Shown piece by piece: positions 6,588-12,598 of a stretch of DNA of 15,104 nucleotides (within the stretch, counting starts at the first letter, position 1; every line of letters begins with the position of its first letter). Where the stretch lies: positions 1-15,104 of the forward strand of contig JAHFEP010000053.1 of the NCBI GenBank assembly GCA_023248415.1, given 5' to 3'. Source of the DNA: Nitrospirota bacterium. GTDB taxonomy: Bacteria > Nitrospirota > CAKKRA01 > 9FT-COMBO-42-15. The position numbers were made by a program, and so were the translations under genes. The notes below the pieces were generated by a model. That model was not told the DNA's origin. It saw only the letters and a program-made list of their open reading frames with translations, and did not search any database.

Positions 6588-7937
6588 GTTTTCGTCTCCT
6601 TTCCTAAGTAAATAAGATTTTATGATTGAAAAGCGGGTTTCCAACGGCGGCATATCTGAAACGACATCCGATCTGATTCGCATAAGTGTACGGCTCATTG
6701 CTGATGAGGGAATCTGACCGCCGGTAATTGCAGATCGCCATAACTCACGTATCAAAGGAGGCGGCACATCATCAATGTTCCGCAGTATCTTGCCATCCTT
6801 TGATAAAAACTCAATGGCGTTTACTACAGAGAAAAATTTGGGTCGCCGTGTACTCCCTGTTCCTTCACGGTCAACTATTGATAGATCGTAAAACCATCTA
6901 TCAATATTGGATGCAAGGCTTTCAAAAGTACCCTGCAAGATTCCACGTACCATGACTCGTCCTGCAGCGCCAGATAACATGATCGCAAAATAGCGGTTAT
7001 TTGCAAGGTCTGGCCGTTTCCCTTCATGTATTGCTCTGAGTAATTCCCGCGCCTTTAATTCAGCGGAAGCCTGTGTCTGCTCCGTCGGTTCAGAGAGCCA
7101 TGACAACGGATCATCTTCATCCGGGATTGTCTCAAGAAACCAATAAGTGGAAATTGTGCCGCCGAGTTTTACTCTTTTCTCTCTGATTAACTGATTCAAT
7201 GTTTCTGCATATGCGGTAGCAGTTTCTTCAGACATAGCTGCATTTGATGCCTGCTCCAGACCATAAGACTGAAATGCCTCTTTATCAAATCCTGCCAGTA
7301 CGTCACCGAATGCCAAACCACCGACACCTACTAATTCTGTAATTTTTTTTGGATGCACCAAGATTGGTTCAATAAGATCACCTGTAGCTACACATCGCAT
7401 CATGGGCACAGGCTCGCTTATTCCACGCAAACTTTTGCGAAACTCACGCCACCAGCCATGCCAGTCGTTTTGTTCAAGTGGGATTATGCTATCTATCAAA
7501 ATAGTTGCGGTATCTGTAGGTTTAGCTTTTTGCTGTTTCAAATCAGAGCGAATAGTTGAAATAATATTCTCATCTGTCAAAATCTTTGCTGCAACTGATA
7601 GATACGGTGCAACTTTTGAAGCATCTTTTAACAAGCAACAGAAATATTCATGCTTTGATCGAGACTTCTCCTGCTCTTTTGGTTCAAGATCGTCTTTCCA
7701 GTAAAGCACTACTGTAGATAAACTTTCTGCAAGAAAATGAGAACGTGACTCTCCGCCGCCTATCAAATCAGAAAAACTAAAAATTGGGCATTGCAAAAAC
7801 TCCTGTCCTTTGCCTTCAGATAGAGGAACTACTCCGGTATATCGCCCATCACTTGTACAGGTAATTGCCCATTTTATAGTTTTGCGTGTGAACCCTGGTT
7901 CTGTCTTCCCTGCCTTCTTCAGAAGTGCATCAAGCAT
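6177..7937 (-). CDS. cas8c: Cas8c (Csd1), large subunit of the I-C complex
   Basis: Cas8c recognises the PAM and helps recruit Cas3. The 586-residue protein matches Csd1: the N-terminus MLDALLKKAGKTEPGFTRKT, a PLSEGKGQEF segment, a conserved core around TYWFLETIPDEDDPLSWL, and a helical C-terminus with PAYHCGRLLAVLARLQ. ATG at 7937 follows GGAGGT at 6-nt spacing and overlaps the cas5c stop by 8 bp (ATGCTTGA). The C-terminal 136 residues are also predicted to be made separately as Cas11c from an internal start. The extreme C-terminus, rich in Asn and Lys (DSDNNNLNKKEEN), is probably disordered. Confidence 0.96.
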   Translation of the reverse strand: MLDALLKKAGKTEPGFTRKTIKWAITCTSDGRYTGVVPLSEGKGQEFLQCPIFSFSDLIGGGESRSHFLAESLSTVVLYWKDDLEPKEQEKSRSKHEYFCCLLKDASKVAPYLSVAAKILTDENIISTIRSDLKQQKAKPTDTATILIDSIIPLEQNDWHGWWREFRKSLRGISEPVPMMRCVATGDLIEPILVHPKKITELVGVGGLAFGDVLAGFDKEAFQSYGLEQASNAAMSEETATAYAETLNQLIREKRVKLGGTISTYWFLETIPDEDDPLSWLSEPTEQTQASAELKARELLRAIHEGKRPDLANNRYFAIMLSGAAGRVMVRGILQGTFESLASNIDRWFYDLSIVDREGTGSTRRPKFFSVVNAIEFLSKDGKILRNIDDVPPPLIRELWRSAITGGQIPSSAMSRTLMRIRSDVVSDMPPLETRFSIIKSYLLRKGDENMQPYLNPEHPHPAYHCGRLLAVLARLQRAALGDVSAGVVQRYYTAASQTPGLIFGRLAANAKNHLGKLEGGLAFWYEDQIAEIMGRIKETVPRTLTLEEQSLFALGYYQQLASLNAGKGRKQKDSDNNNLNKKEEN

Positions 7938-8667
7938 GGGGCACCTCCTCTACTTTTTTTACTGCTGGATCGTTGTATTCCGGCACCTTCATTTCACCTT
8001 TTGAAATACGTGCATGAAATACGCTAATGCGTGGTGGGGCATTGTCATCGTTTGCTTGGTTAAGATCAAATACATCGTAAAGCATCCAGCCGAGATCCAA
8101 ATCTAATGTGATTGGAGGCTGACGCTGAGAATCACTATCTACTAATTCAAAGTAAGCCGGAAACTCCCTGCACCCGAAATAAGGCTGGTAAAAACACTTG
8201 CCATGACTTGAAAGCCGTTCAAATTGGGCATCAAAAGTTTTTGTATTCTGATCGTTACCACGGAAAGCAAGATGCGCATAAAGACGATAGCGAATATCCT
8301 TTAGAGCCATAGTTTGCCGCTGTGTACGTCCTTTTTGATCAGTACCAAGGAAGTCTTTACCCCCATCTGCCCATAATGGTTCTATTTCAGTCTTTCCATT
8401 TTTCCATGCAAGTATCGTGCGTTCACTTGGAGCTTTGTCTTTCACCTCGTTGCGTCTTAGTGCGATATATCGCGGCGGTGACAGCATCTCAATTTTTTCT
8501 ACCTGCCAGTAAAAACCATAAGACCTTTTCCAGTAGATGGCGTCAAATATCCCTCGTGCTGCAGAGGGTGTGATGACGGGATAGCTGAAACGCTCTACCT
8601 TCATTTCCGGTCGGGTAAAGCAGGCAAAATCGCCCCATACTTCCAGACAATGAGTTTTACCACGCAT
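7930..8667 (-). CDS. cas5c: Cas5c (Cas5d), crRNA endonuclease
   Basis: In type I-C, which lacks Cas6, Cas5c cuts the pre-crRNA at the base of the repeat hairpin and then caps the 5' handle in the complex. The 245-residue product has the typical opening CLEVWGDFACFTRPEMKVER, then SYPVITPSAARGIFDAIYWK, with the conserved Tyr region, and GRTQRQTMALKDIRYRLYAH. A reading from 8694 adds 9 residues and overlaps cas3. ATG at 8667 has AAGGAG 8 nt upstream and is preferred, leaving 14 nt to the cas3 stop. No cas6 gene was found in the window, in keeping with this role. Confidence 0.96.
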   Translation of the reverse strand: MRGKTHCLEVWGDFACFTRPEMKVERFSYPVITPSAARGIFDAIYWKRSYGFYWQVEKIEMLSPPRYIALRRNEVKDKAPSERTILAWKNGKTEIEPLWADGGKDFLGTDQKGRTQRQTMALKDIRYRLYAHLAFRGNDQNTKTFDAQFERLSSHGKCFYQPYFGCREFPAYFELVDSDSQRQPPITLDLDLGWMLYDVFDLNQANDDNAPPRISVFHARISKGEMKVPEYNDPAVKKVEEVPHA

Positions 8668-8681
8668 AACTTTTTCTCCTT

Positions 8682-11000
8682 TCATCCAATCCATGTATTG
8701 AGTGAACCCGAAGGGGTTAGCCCCAACACAGGATGATAATCTTTCTCTATTATGTAAATAAACCAGTCGTTTTGTTCACGCTCCTTTCTTCCCGCCACCT
8801 TTACGGTAATAAGCGAATCCCAAATAGTATCATCAGGTTTTGGGCGATAGAGACTAACTGTTAACGGACGGGCGCGCCTTATCCATGCAGCAGTTAGTCC
8901 AATTTTGTTTGCTTCATCGTTTAGCTTGCGGAATTCATCAATGTGAAGTTGGTAAGGTACAAGAACATTGATGGCATCCTGTTTAATCAACCTATATTCC
9001 TTCGCTATATCTGGAAAACTTCCAGCGGTGACATATTCCAATAGCCTTTGAGTTCTATTCATCGCTTCCGGCCTGCTGATATCGTAAAGTTCGTGATAAT
9101 AAGCCGTTATAAAATCCGGATTATCAAGGTACATTTTATCTTCCCCATGTCGCCTAAATAGCATCTTCGTAATCTGCGCTGCTTGCCCGTAACCTGGATC
9201 AGGAAATTCGTTTTCATTGTTTCCAATCAATGGCTGAAATACATGAACTTTTCCAAGCTTGTCCTGCCTGCCTTCGCGGTTGCATCTGCCTGACGCCTGT
9301 ATGATAGCTTCAAGTGGTGCATATGCTCTGTAGACCACTGGAAAGTCCACATCTACTCCTGCCTCGATACATTGAGTGGCAATAAGGTGTACGGGTTCCT
9401 TGCTAAGCAGTCTGTTACATATTGTATCTAAAACAACTCTGCGATGAGCTGGACAAAGATTTGTAGAAAGATGAAACGCTTCTTCCCCGATTTTCTCCCA
9501 AACTATCCTTGCATGACGTTTAATGTTTACAATGCATAGTGCCTGAGAATGTTTCTTCAGGTCTTTCGCCAGTTCATTCCAGCTTGTACCTTTGTCCGGG
9601 CTGTCCCATGAAACATGTACACGTTTCATATTGGTAAAAAGGTTTTGTGGCTCAGAAACTATTTTGTGTGGCTGCCAGCCAGTTGTACAATGAGATTTGA
9701 CGGCTTTATGCAGATGTTCAAAGGCAGGCTGAGTAGCCGTTGAGAAAACCACACTTGAACCATAGTTATGTGCAAGGTGCGATAATGCTGCGAGCGTAGG
9801 CACAACAAGATTTGTCGGTAGAGTCTGTACTTCATCAAACATAATTACTGAACGAGTTAAACGGTGAAGTTTTCTACAGGCCGAGGGTCGGTTAGAAAAA
9901 AGTGATTCAAGCATCTGAACGCTTGTGGTAACAATCAGAGGAGCGTCCCAGTTCTCAGCAAGCAACCGCCTCTGTCTTTCAGCAGCCTCTTGTTCACCTG
10001 CTTTGCCTTCACTATCAGATTTAGTTTTTTCGACCCCGACTTCCGCAAGCGAATGATGTTCCAAAACATAGTGTCGTCCAAAGTGAGACTCAAAAATCCC
10101 CCGATAAATAGAAGCAGTTTGTTCAATGATTGAGAGATATGGTAGCACTATTACGACTCTTCTCAATTTTTTCTCTATCGTTTTCTCTATCGCGTGCTTT
10201 AGGGCGAACGCTAACATCGCCAATGTCTTTCCGCTGCCAGTTGGAGCAGTAAGGGTGTATAAACCTGTTCCCGAACCTGCCACTTTCAGGCAGTTATTAA
10301 GCAATGAGGATCGCACCTCTGTAACTTTCTGTGAAGCCTGTGTATGGGCTTGCACTTCCTTTATATGTTCAAGCAGTATTTCCAATGCACGTTCTTCCTG
10401 TAATACTGGACCTCGCTGACGATATTGTTTCCCTTCTGATGTGCCATTAAAATGTGCTTCGGTATCAAGAAAATCTGCATCTACCAGCGTAGAAAATACC
10501 ATGCGGATATCAAGCATAGTGCTGATAGTGCTGTTTAATTCATTGCCTAATAACGTGCTTTTAATTCTTGGCTCTATTCCATCAGCAGTCAGGCGCGCTT
10601 TTAGAATATCGAGATTTGCTTCGCTTAATCGGAGTTGCAGCGGATGATTTATTGTAAGTTGTTTTGGATTAAGAGACTTTAAAAAGTCTTTGCTGAGATA
10701 TTTCAAGCCAACGTGATGGCCATGTATTGCAAGCGCAGCCACTATCGCTTTATATTCAAGCGCCAACCACGCGCCCAAAGACCAATGATCAATTCCTTGT
10801 GCTTCGCCTCTAAGCCTATCCTGAAACAAATCGCCATATTTACCGAAATCATGTAGTAAACCTGCCAGTATTGCTTCATCTGCAAGATGAGAATTTGGTA
10901 AAATTTCGCGTATTATTGTGCTGACTGAAGACAGATGATCTTTAAGAACATGTTTTTTCTTACCGATTTTATTAGCACTATGCGCATAATATTTTGTCAT
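8682..11000 (-). CDS. cas3: Cas3 HD nuclease-helicase
   Basis: Cas3 is recruited to target-bound Cascade, where it nicks and processively degrades the displaced DNA strand. The 772-residue protein has an intact N-terminal HD domain: His-22, His-50/Asp-51 in LLHDFGK, His-72 in DHWSLGA, and the HGHH cluster at 93-96. The SF2 helicase follows: Walker A APTGSGKT at about 252-259, DEVQ at 389-392, STATQ at 420-424, and the arginine-finger motif QASGRCNREG further on. ATG at 11000 overlaps the stop of an upstream cas3 HD fragment (ATGA). A G-rich stretch lies about 8-15 nt upstream, and no classical AGGAGG is seen. It is the first intact gene of the cas operon. No clear promoter was recognised in 11201-11363. 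Confidence 0.96.
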   Translation of the reverse strand: MTKYYAHSANKIGKKKHVLKDHLSSVSTIIREILPNSHLADEAILAGLLHDFGKYGDLFQDRLRGEAQGIDHWSLGAWLALEYKAIVAALAIHGHHVGLKYLSKDFLKSLNPKQLTINHPLQLRLSEANLDILKARLTADGIEPRIKSTLLGNELNSTISTMLDIRMVFSTLVDADFLDTEAHFNGTSEGKQYRQRGPVLQEERALEILLEHIKEVQAHTQASQKVTEVRSSLLNNCLKVAGSGTGLYTLTAPTGSGKTLAMLAFALKHAIEKTIEKKLRRVVIVLPYLSIIEQTASIYRGIFESHFGRHYVLEHHSLAEVGVEKTKSDSEGKAGEQEAAERQRRLLAENWDAPLIVTTSVQMLESLFSNRPSACRKLHRLTRSVIMFDEVQTLPTNLVVPTLAALSHLAHNYGSSVVFSTATQPAFEHLHKAVKSHCTTGWQPHKIVSEPQNLFTNMKRVHVSWDSPDKGTSWNELAKDLKKHSQALCIVNIKRHARIVWEKIGEEAFHLSTNLCPAHRRVVLDTICNRLLSKEPVHLIATQCIEAGVDVDFPVVYRAYAPLEAIIQASGRCNREGRQDKLGKVHVFQPLIGNNENEFPDPGYGQAAQITKMLFRRHGEDKMYLDNPDFITAYYHELYDISRPEAMNRTQRLLEYVTAGSFPDIAKEYRLIKQDAINVLVPYQLHIDEFRKLNDEANKIGLTAAWIRRARPLTVSLYRPKPDDTIWDSLITVKVAGRKEREQNDWFIYIIEKDYHPVLGLTPSGSLNTWIG

Positions 11001-11200
11001 CTTGCATACTTCCCCAAATCATGCCACAGCCCCGCCAGATACCCCCATTCCCCGCACCAGAATTCATCGGCAAACTTAGCTGATAGCTCAGCCGTGCCCT
11101 TCAGATGCCCTTCAAGCGAGTGCCATTCGCTTATCGGTTTCCCCTCAAGGCTATGTGCATAAAATTTCTGCAACCTTTCCCCTCTGAGGCATTTATTCAA
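10997..11200 (-). pseudogene. Truncated HD domain of a second cas3
   Basis: The frame encodes FYAHSLEGKPISEWHSLEGH and continues through EFWCGEWGYLAGLWHDLGKYAR to a stop that overlaps the intact cas3 start. It resembles the first 60 residues of many Cas3 proteins, with a conserved His and the HD dyad in LWHDLGK. Its sequence is clearly different from the HD domain of the neighbouring intact Cas3 (YYAHSANKIGKKK, then LLHDFGK), so it is not a recent duplicate of it. The only starts are TTG codons at 11200 or 11173; the latter follows AGGGGAAAGG. Without the rest of the HD domain it cannot be a working nuclease. It may act only as a short leader frame coupled to cas3. Confidence 0.85.
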
Positions 11201-11303
11201 TTGGAGATTTAATTCAAATATCTTTAATGTTGCGCAACTCCACTCCTGAAGACTTCAGAATATTTCCACTTTTTCCCAGATAAAAGCACTGAGGGGCAGG
11301 TTC

Positions 11304-11326
11304 TATCCCTCTCCTCATAAGGGAGA
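11304..11326. repeat. Second copy of the REP-like palindrome
   Basis: This 23-mer matches 20 of 23 positions of the sequence at 1637-1659 (shared TATCCCTCTCC and GGGAGA ends), but its stem is weaker. It lies in the 163-bp gap between the HEPN stop and the cas3 HD fragment. The same gap holds a GTTGCGCAAC palindrome (11229-11238) and a CTGAAG-A-CTTCAG palindrome (11246-11258). These may be operators upstream of the cas genes, but that is only a suggestion. Confidence 0.45.
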
Positions 11327-11363
11327 AAATATTATTGTTTAAAGCCTTTAATTTGTTTGAATG

Positions 11364-11813
11364 TTATTTCAGTTTAATTCTGTGTTTTTCTTTAAGGAAT
11401 TTTTTTAGTATCTTGGATGATGCTTCCATCTGCCTTTTCATCTTTTTTGCATCATCAATTGTATATTCTTCAGAAGGTATCCAGATTTCCCCGCTCTCCC
11501 AGCCGGGATACCTTGTGGCAGACCATTCCTCCTCAAGTTCTGGAATGTTCTCCGCCAAAATCTTCATTTCATCTTTCTTAAATCTATCTCCAATATTTTC
11601 TTTAAAGAAAGAGAAGATTTCATGCTTATAGATTCCGATTTTGCTTTCTGCTGCCAGACAGGCTTTAAGAAGTTTCTCAATACATTGCTGGGCATGATAT
11701 ATGGCGAGGTTATATTGCCTGTTTTTAATGAGGATACTGACTGCTTTATAGTCTGATTGTGATTCAACAAGGAAGGCGAGGGCAATCTTCTTAAGCCTCT
11801 CTTTATCGGTCAT
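11364..11813 (-). CDS. HEPN-domain protein, putative toxin of a MNT/HEPN pair
   Basis: The 149-residue, all-helical protein has the HEPN signature YHAQQCIEKLLKACLAAESK at about 39-58, a following Lys-His, and ATRYPGWESG near residue 100, as in PF05168-type HEPN proteins. Paired HEPN proteins are often RNases held in check by a MNT partner that modifies them. The usual RX4-6H catalytic motif is not clear: Arg-32 and His-40 are separated by seven residues, so nuclease activity is uncertain. Its ATG overlaps the MNT stop (ATGA) and has GGAGGT 6 nt upstream, so it is coupled to the antitoxin gene. It lies on the cas strand, directly upstream of the cas3 region. Confidence 0.85.
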   Translation of the reverse strand: MTDKERLKKIALAFLVESQSDYKAVSILIKNRQYNLAIYHAQQCIEKLLKACLAAESKIGIYKHEIFSFFKENIGDRFKKDEMKILAENIPELEEEWSATRYPGWESGEIWIPSEEYTIDDAKKMKRQMEASSKILKKFLKEKHRIKLK

Positions 11814-12229
11814 ACGGCTACCTCCCAGTAGCCTTCTTTAGTTTTAATGACCTTTTTTCTATAAATATTTTTAAATTGTTTTTTTACCTTCTTTAAAATC
11901 CCAGTATCATACAATGTCTTGCCTGATAATATAGCATTTAAGACAAGGGGATTATAGCTTTCAATGGCTGATAATAATTCTTTAGGGGTCATTACCTTTG
12001 GCGAAATCTGCCCGATTGATAGAGTTTCTCTTCTCATGGCAACCTCAACTGCTCTTTTTTCCCGCCAATCCGCAAATCCTCTGTTGATTATGATGAGAAG
12101 GTCTATGTCTGAGTAAGGTGTCTCTCTATCCTCGGCATGAGAGCCATAGAGAATAATAGCAGATAGATTCAGATTGCAAAGTTTTAAAAAGGCAGAAACT
12201 ATCTTTTTGCTTACTCCTTTATTGAGCAT
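11810..12229 (-). CDS. MNT nucleotidyltransferase, putative antitoxin
   Basis: The 139-residue product is a minimal nucleotidyltransferase. The Pol-beta-type motif is visible as ILYGSHAEDRETPYSDIDLL, with Gly-29/Ser-30 and the metal-binding Asp-41/Asp-43. In characterised MNT/HEPN pairs such as MntA-HepT the MNT enzyme adds nucleotides to the HEPN toxin and silences it. Antitoxin-first order and ATGA coupling to the HEPN gene fit that arrangement. ATG at 12229 follows AGGTGG at 4-nt spacing. A sigma-70-type promoter lies about 65 bp upstream. Confidence 0.88.
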   Translation of the reverse strand: MLNKGVSKKIVSAFLKLCNLNLSAIILYGSHAEDRETPYSDIDLLIIINRGFADWREKRAVEVAMRRETLSIGQISPKVMTPKELLSAIESYNPLVLNAILSGKTLYDTGILKKVKKQFKNIYRKKVIKTKEGYWEVAV

Positions 12230-12293
12230 ATTGCCACCTGCTGATAAAACTCAATCTTCATTACAATTTATGTTGCCATACAATTTGTTAATT

Positions 12294-12322
12294 ATTGTAT
12301 CTTGTAAGGTAACAAGCGTCAA
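12294..12322 (-). promoter_or_regulatory. Sigma-70-type promoter with operator-like palindrome for MNT/HEPN
   Basis: On the minus strand TTGACG (12322-12317) and TACAAT (12299-12294) are separated by exactly 17 bp, close to the ideal -35/-10 arrangement. The spacer is filled by CTTGT-N6-ACAAG (12301-12316), an imperfect palindrome. A further ACAAT/ATTGT pair (12280-12284 and 12294-12298) overlaps the -10 box. Such placement suits autorepression by the TA complex. The predicted leader RNA before the MNT start is about 58 nt. Confidence 0.7.
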
Positions 12323-12338
12323 GATAAATTACCATACA

Positions 12339-12365
12339 CCCCTATTCCCCGCACCCGAATTCATC
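12339..12365 (-). pseudogene. Second relic of the cas3 HD fragment
   Basis: This 27-bp stretch matches 25 of 27 positions of 11042-11068, which lies inside the cas3 HD fragment, in the same orientation. Read on the minus strand it gives TDEFGCGE, then a stop (TAG where the fragment has TGG), against ADEFWCGEW in the fragment. Similarity fades on both sides, so it is a decayed remnant. Together the two copies bracket the MNT/HEPN operon. Confidence 0.65.
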
Positions 12366-12558
12366 TGTTAAAATTTTCACATGATCTTAGCACCATTTTA
12401 AAAGAAAAGGTATACATTTCTCTTCATTTCCACTATACGATTTCCGAATACCTTGTAGCTGATAACCGAATAGTTTTTGCATTAAATATGCCTACCTGTT
12501 TTTACTAAATTGCCTGAGAACCATTAAATTCCAAATAGTTATATCCAATTCCATCTTC

Positions 12559-12575
12559 TGGCACAGGCATTGCAA
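12559..12575 (+). promoter_or_regulatory. Sigma-54 (-24/-12) promoter
   Basis: TGGCAC, then 5 bp, then TTGCAA gives the consensus TGGCAC-N5-TTGCW, with the GG (12560-12561) and GC (12572-12573) exactly 10 bp apart. Transcription would begin near 12585, just before the AGGAGG at 12587-12592, leaving a very short 5' leader. Expression would then need an enhancer-binding ATPase encoded elsewhere. Confidence 0.75.
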
Positions 12576-12598
12576 TTATAAATAGCAGGAGGCATTAA

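Larger units (their letters stand above)
12230..12598. other. Divergent intergenic region between the TA pair and the PP2C operon
   Basis: This 369-bp gap separates two divergent operons. It holds the MNT/HEPN promoter (12294-12322), a short cas3 relic (12339-12365), and the sigma-54-type promoter of the PP2C gene (12559-12575). CCGAATA occurs twice in direct orientation at 12444-12450 and 12466-12472, 22 bp apart and about 90-115 bp upstream of the -24 box; this may be an activator site. No small gene or RNA was recognised in the rest. Confidence 0.6.

Noticed and set aside
11201..11363. Promoter for the cas operon
   Set aside because: Weak -35/-10 candidates such as TTGCGC with AT-rich downstream sequence did not give acceptable spacing or match; left uncalled.
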